A stretch of DNA of 64,000 bases. It comes from Saprospiraceae bacterium (lineage in GTDB: Bacteria > Bacteroidota > Bacteroidia > Chitinophagales > Saprospiraceae). The notes beneath the pieces are model-generated. The model did not search any database. It was given only the letters and a program-made list of their open reading frames with translations, and was not told where the DNA came from. Below, piece after piece: positions 29,047 to 38,512 of this stretch (its first letter is position 1; every line of letters begins with the position of its first letter). The stretch lies in contig JADKBO010000027.1 in NCBI GenBank assembly GCA_016715105.1, positions 62,001 to 126,000 of the forward strand, read 5' to 3'. The translations under genes and the position numbers were made by a program.

Positions 29047-29808
29047 ATGATAAAGTCCAAGAAACATAAAGACACTTTTCTACACTTAACATTGACATTT
29101 TTGATGTTCGCTTTAAGCGGCATTTCAGGATTCTCTCAAGTAACCAAGAAACAACTTGACAATTATTATAAGACAAATCAAATTAAAGAGCTAGAACAAA
29201 CTTTTAGTTACCTGCATGATCAGACAAAAGCTGAGTTTGTCAAATGGACAAAAAACGACACATTAGCAAAAATAAACGAGCTTTTTAATATGATCATTCC
29301 TGACAAAGGAAATTCAGAAAATGTAAGTTACTTCTTTTTACAACCATACTTTCCAAATATTTTCATCGACAAGAAGCGATGGGTTTTTAATGAGAATTTT
29401 CTAGCATCAACAAAGGGTCCACAATTAAAACCAATAACATATGACCCCACATTAAGAACTGTAATATTGGAATTTATTGGTCCTGATCCTTATGAAATTC
29501 CATTAGTCAGAAACTATCAGAAAGATAAGGATAAGATGAGAAAATCAAAATTGAAAAAAGCTGAAAGACTCATCAATGACTATGAAAATAAATCAGAATT
29601 TATATCTCAATTCCTGGAAATACCGGCGACTTGGGGTAAAATGGACATAAGTTTAGTACCTTATAAAATAACTAGTTTGAAGTTTAATTCTGATTTGACA
29701 GAAGCGGAAATCACATATGACTTGACATCGAATGGAGCCACAGAAATTTATAACTTGGTCGATGGAAAATGGAAGCAAAAAGCGACAATTATGAGGTGGA
29801 TACATTAG
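29047..29808 (+). CDS. Secreted protein of unknown function
   Basis: The ATG at 29047 gives a basic N-region and a hydrophobic signal segment (LHLTLTFLMFALSGISGFSQ) followed by about 225 soluble residues with many Lys and aromatic residues (NVSYFFLQPYFPNIFIDKKRW, YDPTLRTVILEFIGPDPYE, and a final YDLTSNGATEIYNLVDGKWKQ). The frame opens earlier at 29005, but those residues precede the signal peptide and are unlikely to be translated. I recognise no family. It is on the same strand as the surrounding toxin-antitoxin genes. Confidence 0.7.
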   Translation: MIKSKKHKDTFLHLTLTFLMFALSGISGFSQVTKKQLDNYYKTNQIKELEQTFSYLHDQTKAEFVKWTKNDTLAKINELFNMIIPDKGNSENVSYFFLQPYFPNIFIDKKRWVFNENFLASTKGPQLKPITYDPTLRTVILEFIGPDPYEIPLVRNYQKDKDKMRKSKLKKAERLINDYENKSEFISQFLEIPATWGKMDISLVPYKITSLKFNSDLTEAEITYDLTSNGATEIYNLVDGKWKQKATIMRWIH

Positions 29809-29826
29809 GAAAAGAACAGTAAGAAT

Positions 29827-30051
29827 ATGACAAAGGTAGAATATAAAGAAAAGCACACCAGAATGGAAGAGTTACTCACACTTCTTACGGAAAAGGGAGA
29901 ATTGTCAATGGCCCTAAATAAAGAATTGGACGATATATCTGAAGAGATTGCTACTTATGAAGAAACCAATTTTCCTTTTGAAGTCGAATCTTTAAAGGAG
30001 ATGAGGGAATTGAACAATTATCAAAGAAATTTCAACGCGTTTCGCCAGTAA
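29827..30051 (+). CDS. HigA-like antitoxin remnant lacking the HTH domain
   Basis: The 74 residues (MEELLTLLTEKGELSMALNKELDDISEEIATYEETNFPF, then LKEMRELNNYQRNFNAFRQ) resemble the N-terminal part of Bacteroidota HigA-type antitoxins, in which YEE-x-x-FPF leads into an L-x-E-M-I helix and a helix-turn-helix domain. Here the protein stops where the DNA-binding domain should begin. No toxin gene lies next to it. A decayed module is the simplest reading; an independent small protein is possible. Confidence 0.5.
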   Translation: MTKVEYKEKHTRMEELLTLLTEKGELSMALNKELDDISEEIATYEETNFPFEVESLKEMRELNNYQRNFNAFRQ

Positions 30052-30087
30052 TTTTATTTGTCATTCTGGTCACAAATCAAAACAATC

Positions 30088-30423
30088 ATGCCAATATATC
30101 CACCAAGAGACAATGCAAGCAAAAAGAAACAGGAGTTGGATTATGCTGGCTTTCAATTATATTTGGCAGTTTCAAAAGGTGAAATTGGTGATCAATTGCA
30201 AAAGGTTGTTGAAAATTTTAGAAAGGCAAATTTAGGCTTACTGAAATTAGAGCTGCATTTGTCATTTGCCCAACATTTGTCGATCGAAGTAGATAATGTA
30301 AAAATTCAAAAATTACAGGCGAAAGTAAAGTATTGGGAAGATATTACACACGAATCTATTATTGAAAATCATAAAACCGATTACTTTTCAAATTATCAAA
30401 AGTGGTTAAAGTATCAGAGGTAA
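30088..30423 (+). CDS. Hypothetical helical protein
   Basis: From the ATG at 30088 the product has 111 residues (MPIYPPRDNASKKKQELDYAGFQLYLAVSKGE, KVVENFRKANLGLLKLELHLSF, YFSNYQKWLKYQR) and is predicted to be helical. A TTG at 30058 would add 10 residues. I recognise no family, and no signal or membrane segment is present. It stands between the HigA-like remnant and the DUF6934 gene. Confidence 0.55.
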   Translation: MPIYPPRDNASKKKQELDYAGFQLYLAVSKGEIGDQLQKVVENFRKANLGLLKLELHLSFAQHLSIEVDNVKIQKLQAKVKYWEDITHESIIENHKTDYFSNYQKWLKYQR

Positions 30424-30521
30424 TAAATATTTTATAATCATTATAATTTTTTCCTAATCTTATTCGGGAATAATTATCTTAGCCATTAGATACCAATGAA
30501 TAATTATTTTTGAAAGCGCAA

Positions 30522-30962
30522 ATGGAATTACAGACATATGATATAAGTGAAGGTAGAAACAGTAAATCTTTTTGGTTTACAAGTAAAGGAGTAAAAGGTG
30601 ATATTCGAAAACTTGTACTATATCAAGAGACTTCTATCCCATATTTATATAACTTAGCATTTGGAGACCTTAATCCTAATTCGGGTGAATTGGATGATTC
30701 AATTGTAACAGATAATGGTGACGGAGAGAAGGTCCTTGCCACTGTAGTTTCTACTATTTATCATTTTTTAGAGTAAATCCAAAATGCATTAGTTTATCTT
30801 ACAGGGAGCTCCCCATCAAGGACAAGACTTTATCGAATAGCAATTGCTAAGTATTTACCAGTTTTTGAAGAGAAATTTGAAATATTAGGGGAACTCTCAA
30901 AGGGTTGGGAGCGTTTTGAATCAAATAGGAAATATGAAGGGTTCTTCATTAAACTAAAGTAA
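30522..30962 (+). pseudogene. DUF6934-family gene with in-frame stop codon
   Basis: The first part (SKSFWFTSKGVKGDIRKLVLYQ, YNLAFGDLNPNSGELDDSIVTDNGDGEKVLATVVSTIYHFLE) ends at a TAA at 30774-30776. The same frame continues without shift into NALVYLTGSSPSRTRLYRIAI, KYLPVFEEKFEILGELSKGWERFE and a second stop at 30960-30962, which is the normal rest of the family. Homologues usually read F-x-x-K-Y-P-N-A at this point, so a local change of a few bases made the stop. DUF6934 genes of unknown function are common among accessory genes of Bacteroidota and are usually followed by a short gene, as here. Confidence 0.75.
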
Positions 30963-30963
30963 A

Positions 30964-31125
30964 ATGGAAATAAAAACAAAGAAAATATTTACTCAAAAAG
31001 TCTCATATGATCCAAAATTGGATAACATTCAAGAAACGATTAAAACTCCAGTAAAGGACCAAAAGTTTAACGAAATGGTGAATCGTATTGGAGAAAAAAA
31101 GTTGAAGACTTTATTAGATAGATAA
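30964..31125 (+). CDS. Small basic protein (53 aa) downstream of DUF6934
   Basis: ATG at 30964, one base after the second stop of the DUF6934 gene, begins MEIKTKKIFTQKVSYDPKLD and ends KKLKTLLDR with TAA at 31125. It is Lys-rich and probably helical at the C-terminus. Tight spacing to DUF6934 suggests co-expression and perhaps an antitoxin-like partner; the family is not known to me. Confidence 0.6.
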   Translation: MEIKTKKIFTQKVSYDPKLDNIQETIKTPVKDQKFNEMVNRIGEKKLKTLLDR

Positions 31126-31164
31126 GAATTTCATCCCATTGTACTTTCGAAATTCCTTTTTCAA

Positions 31165-31400
31165 CACCCAAAGTCCAGTGGACTGCGAACCAGTTCGCAG
31201 AAAATATACCGCCAAACAAATTTGGCAGTCCACAAAGCATCGTAGAAATGGCTTTGAATCCCATCCAAACACCGCCGAAATCTATTTCGCAGCAACAAAG
31301 CCCTGTGGACTGCGAACTTCAGTTCGCAGAAAAAGCATGCTAGCATAAATTTGGCAGTCCACATATCTCTGAAGAAAAGGCTTTGGCTCTCCCCAAAAAC
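31165..31400. repeat. Composite hairpin repeat, copy 4
   Basis: Modules A (loop TT lost: TGCGAACcaGTTCGCA-like), B (GCCAAACAAATTTGGC), linker GCATCGTAGAAATGGCTTTG, C, A and a damaged B occur in the same order and orientation as copies 1-3, ending again in GGCTTTGGCTCTCCCC. This copy closes the cluster of repeat-separated accessory modules. Confidence 0.9.
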
Positions 31401-31542
31401 CACCGTATTTATTTTGCAAGAGCCAAGCTCTATGTGAATTTCAGTTTATATTATGCCAACTGAACAACAATAGCTGAAGCTCCTTTTAATAGAATGTTAT
31501 CTTCACGAAACAAAAGCATTGTTGCTAATTAAAATAAAAATA

Positions 31543-32537
31543 ATGAACAAAATAATCCTGTTAAAAAAACAGCCATTTGGCAAACCATCCCTTCATGATT
31601 TTGAATTCAGTACAGAAGAAATGCCAACACCAAAAGATAACGAACTACTTTTAAAGACCGTTTATGTTTCTGTCGATCCTTATTTACGTGGCCGAATGAG
31701 TGACGCTAAATCCTATATTCCGGCATTTGAATTAAACAAAGCCATTCAATCGGGAATAATAGCCGAAGTCATCGATAGCCATCATGCTGATTTCAAAAAG
31801 GGTGATTTCGTATCAAGTAATTTGGAATGGAAGGAATATCAAATTTCTAATGGCAAAGGATTGGTTAAGGTAGATGAAAATGAAGCCAAATTGTCAAGTT
31901 ATTTGGGCATATTAGGGATGACAGGATTGACCGCCTATTTAGGTTTAATGGAAGTTGGATTGCCCAAAAAAGGCGAAACCCTGGTCGTCTCAGGTGCAGG
32001 AGGCGCTGTTGGGTCAGTAGTGGGTCAAATTGGCAAATTGCAAGGTTGCACGGTCGTTGGAATCACTGGTTCGGATGAAAAAGTATCACTACTTACATCA
32101 CAATTCAACTTCGATCAGGCCATCAATTATAAAACAACACCAAATTTAAAAGCTGCCATCCGAACTGCTTGTCCGAATGGGGTAGACATCTACTTCGACA
32201 ATGTCGGGGGAGAAATTTCAGACGCTGTTTTGTCAAACATCAATAAGTATGCGCGATTGCCCGTATGTGGTGCTATATCGCTTTACAATGAAACGGAGAT
32301 TCAAATGGGCCCGCGATTGCAACCCATCCTGCTCACTAAAAGCGCTACAATGAGGGGTTTCATAATCGGTGATTTTGCGGAAAAATTTCCAGCCGCTATA
32401 AAACAACTAACAGCATGGCTAAAAGATGATAAAATCGCTTTCAGTGAAACCATAGTGAAGGCCTTGATAATATTCCTCAGGCATTTATTGATCTGTTTGA
32501 TGGGAAAAACAAAGGAAAAATGATTGTGGAAATATAA
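31543..32537 (+). CDS. NADP-dependent MDR oxidoreductase (prostaglandin/alkenal reductase type), C-terminal frame break
   Basis: A zinc-independent medium-chain dehydrogenase/reductase of the CurA/leukotriene-B4-dehydrogenase type, which reduces carbon-carbon double bonds of enals or quinones. It shows YVSVDPYLRGRMSD near the N-terminus, the cofactor loop VVSGAGGAVGSVVGQIGK (about residue 150), then IDNVGG-type PNGVDIYFDNVGGEISD and GAISLYNET. After TIVK the frame shifts; the other frame gives EGLDNIPQAFIDLFDGKNKG and ends at 32537 with KMIVEI, the family's normal end. One missing base near 32455-32460 explains it. The start MNKIILLKK at 31543 is preferred to the frame opening at 31519. Confidence 0.88.
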
Positions 32538-32748
32538 GGTACTTAAGGTACTTCAATAGTAAGCCCTTTAGTAAGCAATTTTGCTAGCTTCAAGTTAATC
32601 AAATCCGATCCTGCTGTTTTTGAAACGTCGGAAAATTGTACAAATCTTTGATAAACACACAAGTGAGATTTTGAGCACCATAGTGTTTATAAATAATTTG
32701 AACAGTATTTTAACAATGAACATATCTAATTATTGGCAATATTTCTAT

Positions 32749-32781
32749 TTTGCTGCCGTTTCATAGAATATTGTATCTTTG
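32749..32781 (+). promoter_or_regulatory. Bacteroidota-type promoter of the AbiE-like module
   Basis: TTTG at 32749-32752 and TATCTTTG at 32774-32781 are separated by 21 bp. The upstream end of the open frame overlaps this promoter, so translation must begin downstream of it. Confidence 0.6.
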
Positions 32782-33547
32782 TTTATTAAATTTCAAAATC
32801 ATCGCAACAGACAAACTACATACAGACAGTTTTATACATCATTTCAAAGGCAAAGCAGTTTTTGAAACGAAGGATATTGTTGATTTCTATAAGCTGACCG
32901 AGAAGTTCATCAAATCGACAACAATCAATTGGCGTGTTTACGCATTGGTTCAAAAAGGCGTATTGCAACGCATCGGAAGAGGGAAATTCAAACTAGGCAA
33001 AGTCAGAAAATATATGCCAGAAATTTCATCGTTGGAAAAATCTATTTTCAAGAAGTTGAAAACAGCATTTCCTTATGCCAATTTTTGCGTTTGGAAAACC
33101 TCTGTTTTCAACGAATTTATGCAACATCAACCTAGCAGATTTTTTTTAATGGTAGAAACGGATAAAGAAATAACTAATTCAGTTTTTTATTTTTTGAGAG
33201 ATTTAAAAAAATCAGTGTTTATTGATCCTACTAAAGATATTATGGAAAAATACGTATTGGATAACAAAGATGTGGTATTAATAAAACCACTTCTTTCAGA
33301 AGCACCAACGCAAAAAACAAATGAAATTGAAACAGTAACCTTAGAAAAAATCTTGGTAGATCTATATTGTGATGAAATAATTTTTTCGGCTCAACAAGGT
33401 GCGGAGATGAGGACTATATACAAAGAAGCATTTGCCAAATACACCATTAATCAAAGTAAAATGCTTCGTTATGCGAGCAGAAGACGAAAAAAAGAAGAAG
33501 TGTACCGGTATGTGAATAAAATTTCAAATTTATGGCAGCATTCATAA
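32750..33547 (+). CDS. AbiEi-like (DUF6577) antitoxin of a type IV module
   Basis: The conserved protein starts near ATDKLHTDSFIHHFKGK and contains a winged-helix N-terminal domain (TKDIVDFYKLTEKFIKSTTINWRVYALVQKGVLQRIGRGKFKLG). A C-terminal AbiEi_2-like domain follows (NFCVWKTSVFNEFMQHQPSRFFLMVETDKE, ETVTLEKILVDLYCDEII). The listed start is the limit of the open frame; no ATG precedes the conserved region and a promoter covers the first codons, so the real start is a non-ATG codon near 32795-32810 or a base is missing. It regulates the AbiEii-type toxin encoded next. Type IV modules act in abortive infection. Confidence 0.85.
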   Translation: MLPFHRILYLCLLNFKIIATDKLHTDSFIHHFKGKAVFETKDIVDFYKLTEKFIKSTTINWRVYALVQKGVLQRIGRGKFKLGKVRKYMPEISSLEKSIFKKLKTAFPYANFCVWKTSVFNEFMQHQPSRFFLMVETDKEITNSVFYFLRDLKKSVFIDPTKDIMEKYVLDNKDVVLIKPLLSEAPTQKTNEIETVTLEKILVDLYCDEIIFSAQQGAEMRTIYKEAFAKYTINQSKMLRYASRRRKKEEVYRYVNKISNLWQHS

Positions 33548-33566
33548 CTAATTGCCGCTTTATAGT

Positions 33567-34649
33567 ATGATTAACTTAAGTGAAATTTCAAATGAGTGGC
33601 TTAGCAATGTATCAAGACAACACCGTAATGTTGACAAAATCCTTGCTGAGAAAGTTATTCGCGCTTTGTTACTGTTGGAGGGTTTGTCAAAACAAAAACT
33701 ACCCTTTGTGTGTTCAAGGGGGGGCACTGCTTTAATGTTGCATTTCAATTCAACCAAACGACTTTCCATAGATATAGATATTATTTTACCTCAAGATTCC
33801 AGTATCTATAATATCAAAAATTTAGAAAGCTATTTAGATGCAATCGTATTAGAACAAGGATTCATCAGGAAGGAGTTACAGCACCGAAGCACAACTTCAA
33901 AAATTAAAAAAGAACATTACAAATTTTTCTATTCGCCTTTGTACAAAACCAATAAAGATCAGGAATATGTTCTCTTGGACATCCTTTTTGAAGAAGTAAA
34001 TTATGTAAATCTCATCACTTTGCCAATTCAATCGGACTTTGTGCCAATCATTGACAAACCATTAACTGTAAATGTGCCAAGTTTGGAGGATATTTTAGGC
34101 GATAAACTCACGGCTTTTGCACCCAACACCACAGGTATTCCATATTTCAAAAAAAGCGACAGCATGAGTATGGAAATCATCAAACAACTTTACGATATTG
34201 GGAATTTGTTTAATGTAGTCAATGACATAGAAACTATTAAAACTACATTTTATTCTTTCGCCAAAACTGAAATTGCATATCGCAATGCCGAAGGAAATAA
34301 CGAAAATGATGTTTTGGAAGATATATACCAAACAGCTCTTTGTATAGTGAGTAGAGGAACAGATGGTTATGGAAATTTTGAAGAATTACAAACCGGCATT
34401 GGTCGAATCAGAAGTTTTATTTTTTCTGAAACCTATCATATTGAAAAGGCTATTGCCGACGCTTCCAAAGCGGCGTATCTTGCGACATTGATACGTCTCA
34501 ATGAAATTACAATAGCGAAATATGAAAATCCGCTTCAACTAGCAAATTGGCAAATAGGCGAACCCCTCAGTAACAAATTAAACAAGCTGAAAAGATCCAA
34601 TCCCGAAGCATTTTTTTATTGGTATAAAATTTACGAATTAAAAAAATAA
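33567..34649 (+). CDS. AbiEii-type nucleotidyltransferase toxin
   Basis: About 360 residues with a DNA-polymerase-beta-like nucleotidyltransferase core: SRGGTALMLHF (about residue 50) and the metal-binding STKRLSIDIDIILP (about 68), then YVLLDILFEEVNY and EDILGDKLTAFAPNTTGIPY, as in AbiEii/AbiGii toxins that transfer nucleotides to tRNA and block translation during phage infection. The ATG at 33567 is chosen over a TTG at 33552. It follows the AbiEi-like gene by about 20 bp, forming the second phage-defence system in the window. Confidence 0.93.
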   Translation: MINLSEISNEWLSNVSRQHRNVDKILAEKVIRALLLLEGLSKQKLPFVCSRGGTALMLHFNSTKRLSIDIDIILPQDSSIYNIKNLESYLDAIVLEQGFIRKELQHRSTTSKIKKEHYKFFYSPLYKTNKDQEYVLLDILFEEVNYVNLITLPIQSDFVPIIDKPLTVNVPSLEDILGDKLTAFAPNTTGIPYFKKSDSMSMEIIKQLYDIGNLFNVVNDIETIKTTFYSFAKTEIAYRNAEGNNENDVLEDIYQTALCIVSRGTDGYGNFEELQTGIGRIRSFIFSETYHIEKAIADASKAAYLATLIRLNEITIAKYENPLQLANWQIGEPLSNKLNKLKRSNPEAFFYWYKIYELKK

Positions 34650-34795
34650 ATTTCTGTCAAGTTTCGAAACACAGAATTGAGATTTTACGAAAATTGGTCT
34701 TTATAAATAATTTAAGCGTTATTTTGTGATAATTTTCCGAATCTTATATATAAGGTTAAAGCATCACATTTCTTCAACTTTTGGAATCAATCAAT

Positions 34796-37207
34796 ATGGT
34801 AAAGTATAAATTATTGCGGAGGATTTTATTCGTCAGCCAGTTTTTTTGTTTTGGACTTACACTGTCAAGTCAAAGCGCAAACAAACTTGGTATAACCATG
34901 CCGCAACACAATTTGAAGAAAGCCTTGTTTTGGGTAATGGTAAAATGGGTGCATCGGTTTTTGGGGGCGTAGAAATGGATAAAATTTATCTGAATGACGC
35001 CACACTTTGGAGCGGAGAACCAGTCGATCCAAACATGAATCCTGAGGCATATAAAAACATTCCAGCCATTCGTGAAGCGTTGAAAAACGAAGATTATAAA
35101 CTTGCAGATCAGTTGCAAAAACAAGTTCAAGGCAAATTCTCTGAATCATTTGCTCCGCTCGGCACTTTTTCCATTGACTTTAAACACAAAGGTGCATTTC
35201 ATAAATACTATAGGGAGCTAAATATTGCTGATGCCATGTCCAAAGTTACTTATGAAATAGACGGTGTAACTTATTCGCGGGAGTATCTGGTTTCTAATCC
35301 TGCAAAAGTAATGGTCATTAAATTGAGTAGCAATAAAAAAGGGGCTTTGAGTTTTGAGATAAACTTTAAAAGTTTGCTTAAACATAATTTTTCAAACTCA
35401 AATAATACCCTACAGGCTAAAGGTTATGCCCCAATCAAGGCAGAGCCAAACTATAGAGGAAATATGCCTAATGCGGTTGTTTTTGATGAGCAAAAGGGAA
35501 CGAGGTTTACAGCACTATTTTCTGTAAAAAATACCGACGGCGTAATATCATCCTCGGATAGCACCATTAGTTTAAATGCAGGAACAGAAGCATTGGTCTT
35601 TATTTCTGTTGCCACCAGTTTTAATGGTTTTGATAAAAACCCGCTACAGAAGGCATCAATGATGTGGCAATTGCAGAGCAGCAATTAAAAAAAGCATTGA
35701 CCAAACCTTACGCAACGTTAAAGAAGGAGCACTTGGCCGATTACCATCATTTTTTCAATAGGGTAAAACTTGATTTAGGAAAGACAGAAGCTCCTGATTT
35801 ACCAACCGATGAAAGGTTGAAACGTTATGCAGAAGGTAAAGAGGATAAAAATCTTGAAATATTATATTTTCAATATGGGCGCTATTTATTGATCAGCAGT
35901 TCTCGTACTCCAGGTGTTCCCGCAAATTTGCAAGGTATTTGGAATCCATATTTACGACCTCCATGGAGCAGTAATTATACAACCAATATAAATGTTGAGG
36001 AGAATTATTGGTTGGCTGAAAACACGAATCTTTCAGAAATGCATGTACCAATGATGGGCTTTATCAAAAATATTGCAACAACTGGTACAGCAACTGCTAA
36101 AACATTTTTTGGTGTACAAAATGGTTGGGCAGCTTGCCATAATTCAGACATATGGGCTATGAGTAATCCAGTCGGTGATTTCGGCAGTGGAGACCCTAAT
36201 TGGGCAAATTGGTACATGGGAGGCACGTGGCTTAGTACGCATTTATGGGAGCACTTTGTTTTTACACAAGACAAGAAATTTTTAAAGGAAGAAGGATATC
36301 CATTGATGAAGGGTGCTGTACAGTTCTGTATAGAATGGTTGGTAGCAGATAAAAATGGCAAATTGATCACTTCACCTCCACCTCTCCAGAAGCAAAATAT
36401 ATAAATTCACAAGGTTATGAAGGAGCGACACTTTACGGATGTACAGCAGACTTGGCCATGATCAGGGAATTGCTTATACAAACCATTAAAGCATCAGAGA
36501 TTCTTGAAATTGATAGTGAATTCAGACAAAAAATGAAAAACGTACTTGACCAGTTGCACCCATATCAAGTTGGCGCAAAGGGTCATTTACAGGAGTGGTA
36601 TTATGACTGGGCAGACGCTGAACCACTGCATCGTCATCAAACGCATTTGTTTGGTTTATATCCCGGAAATCACATTGCTCCAGATAAAACACCTGAATTA
36701 GCAAACGCATGTCGCAAAACGCTTGAATTAAAAGGTGATGAAACTACAGGCTGGTCAAAAGGCTGGCGGATTAATCTGTGGGCCAGGTTATGGGATGGTA
36801 ACCACTCCTATAAAATGTTCCGCGAATTATTAAAGTACGTTGATCCTATTGCCTCGCAAACCAATTATTCAGGAGGGGGCGGGACTTATCCAAATTTATT
36901 TGATGCCCATCCACCTTTTCAAATTGATGGAAATTTTGGCGGTGCAGCCGCCGTTGTTGAAATGTTGATGCAATCATCAGACAATAAAATCCATTTATTA
37001 CCTGCATTACCTGATGCCTGGCAAAGTGGATCCATAAGTGGTATTTGTGCACGTGGGGGTTTTGAAGTCTCCATGACTTGGGATAATGGCATTTTAAAAA
37101 AGATCAAAATTCACTCAAAAGTAGGTGGTAGCACAACCCTTATTTGTGGAAATAAACAAAAGCAGATCTCATTGAAAAAAGGTGAATCAATAGAATTAGT
37201 TTGGTAA
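34796..37207 (+). pseudogene. GH95 alpha-L-fucosidase, three frame breaks
   Basis: The frames from 34796 (signal peptide MVKYKLLRRILFVSQFFCFG), 34900-35688, 35664-36404 and 36385-37207 together give a secreted glycoside hydrolase family 95 enzyme of about 800 residues. Recognisable parts are ESLVLGNGKMGASVFGG, IYLNDATLWSGEP, LQGIWNPYLRPPWSSNYTTN, NVEENYWLAE (substrate-binding Asn), HNSDIWAM, EPLHRHQTHLFGLYPG and HPPFQIDGNFGG (catalytic Asp region). Breaks lie near 34890, 35655 and 36380. The last comes just before the SPEAKY segment, where GH95 enzymes have their general-acid Glu. It would remove fucose from glycans if repaired. All domains are conserved, so recent decay or sequencing errors are both possible. 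Confidence 0.88.
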
Positions 37208-37674
37208 TTATAAGAGTTGAACGGGTGCCTTTCAACACTTACTTTTAAAACCTCAGAAGGTTTAAATATTATAGCCATGGATGAAATTATTTACCTGAGA
37301 TAACAAGGCGTTTTGGAATTCAAATAGCTCATTCATCATGAATATTTTTATAAAAATGATCTTTATAGCAACCAAAAATAGGTAAAAATGATCACAAATG
37401 AGATCAAAAAATTATAAAAATGGTTTCAATTGAGATCATTTTAAGTTGTTTGCCAAATATCTTCTTCCGATATTAATGTCAAAACGCAGACAGATAACTA
37501 GTACTATCCAATAAATTGTTGATGCCACATAGCTTTACCATTCCAAAAACAAATGCTGGAAGAGCATACCAAATATCAGATTTTCGGAAATTAAAAAAAA
37601 GTGCAAGAGCAGTTGACATAGGGTTGTCATGGCTTAAATTTAATTTTGTATTTAAACAATGATAAAGGGTAATC
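37208..37674. other. Gene-free stretch with GATC-containing word repeats
   Basis: No gene is supported. The words AAAATGATC and GAGATCA recur at about 37344-37440 in both orientations (AAAAATGATC, CACAAATGAGATCA, AATTGAGATCATTTT), giving loose inverted repeats. I see no promoter pair or terminator that can be fixed. Confidence 0.4.
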
Positions 37675-38300
37675 ATGAGACACGAATGGAAGAAAAACGA
37701 GAAACAATACTATTTGCCGAAGAATAGGCCTGAATGGATATCAATTCCTAAATTTAAATTTTATACGATTGAAGGGAGTGGAAACCCAAATGAGGATTTT
37801 TTTGCGGAATACATAGGTGTGTTATATGCTTTATCCTACGGTATAAAAATGAGTGCCAAAAAAGGATTGGAACCCAAAGGATATTTTGAATATACCGTTT
37901 ATCCGTTAGAGGGAGTTTGGGACATCAGTGATGAAGCCAAAAAATCATTTAATGGAACCATAAATAAAAATGATTTAGTTTTTAAATTGATGATAAGGCA
38001 ACCTGATTTTGTGGAACCGGATTATGCTTTAGAAATGTTGGAACATATCAAAAGGAAAAAACCCCATGAATTATTAGATCAAGTAAAATTTGAAGAAATT
38101 ATAGAGGGTGATAGTGTTCAAATGTTACATCTGGGCAGTTATGACAATGAACCAGAAAGTTTTCAGCTCATGGAGCAATTTGCAACGCGCGAAAATTTTC
38201 ATCGAAAATCAAAGATCCACCGAGAAATCTATCTTAGCGACGCTAGAAAGGTCCCTCAGATAAATTGAAAACTGTTCTGAGATTTGGTGTTGAAAGGTGA
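37675..38300 (+). CDS. GyrI-like small-molecule-binding protein, C-terminal frame break
   Basis: About 208 residues. The start RHEWKKNEKQYYLPKNRPEWISIPKFKFYTIEGSGNPN and PKGYFEYTVYPLEGVWD are typical of the stand-alone GyrI-like (SOUL/effector-binding) family, and LLDQVKFEEIIEGDSVQMLHLGSYDNEPESF and HREIYLSDARK are its C-terminal marks. The assembled frame stops at 38268 after QIN. In the next frame DKLKTVLRFGVER ends at 38300, which is the family ending, so one base is missing near 38253-38258. The domain binds or hydrolyses hydrophobic cations and xenobiotics. Confidence 0.87.
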
Positions 38301-38461
38301 AAATTAAACCCCAATTTGACATAGAACAGGATTTTACTAATCTGAAAGAAACTTTTGAATACATTATAGATGGATACTTTCTTACACTAAGACAAAATCG
38401 ACGGGAATTGCCTCCGAAATTTTTGCTCCCAAGAATAAATTCTAATTTTTTCGTGTTTCAA

Positions 38462-38508
38462 TTTGCGCAGCCAAATAACTGCGCTATATTTGCAGTCAAA
38501 TAACTGCA
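38462..38508 (+). promoter_or_regulatory. Promoter with two tandem operators of the ArsR gene
   Basis: TTTG (38462-38465) and TATATTTG (38485-38492) are 19 bp apart, a perfect Bacteroidota promoter. Two palindromes lie on it: GCGCAGCCAAATAACTGCGC (38465-38484) between the boxes and TGCAGTCAAATAACTGCA (38491-38508) over the start site. They share the core GCAG-YCAAATAA-CTGC, and the start codon follows at 38513. Binding of the ArsR product here would shut off transcription. Confidence 0.75.
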
Positions 38509-38512
38509 CAAC

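Noticed and set aside
25935..31400. Integron with attC sites
   Set aside because: No integron integrase gene is present, and the repeats are chains of short stems rather than attC-type sites with R/L boxes. The cassette-like layout is kept as an observation only.
38297..38503. Open frame of 68 codons upstream of the ArsR gene
   Set aside because: It runs through the promoter and operators, begins at the stop of the GyrI-like gene and has no recognisable features.
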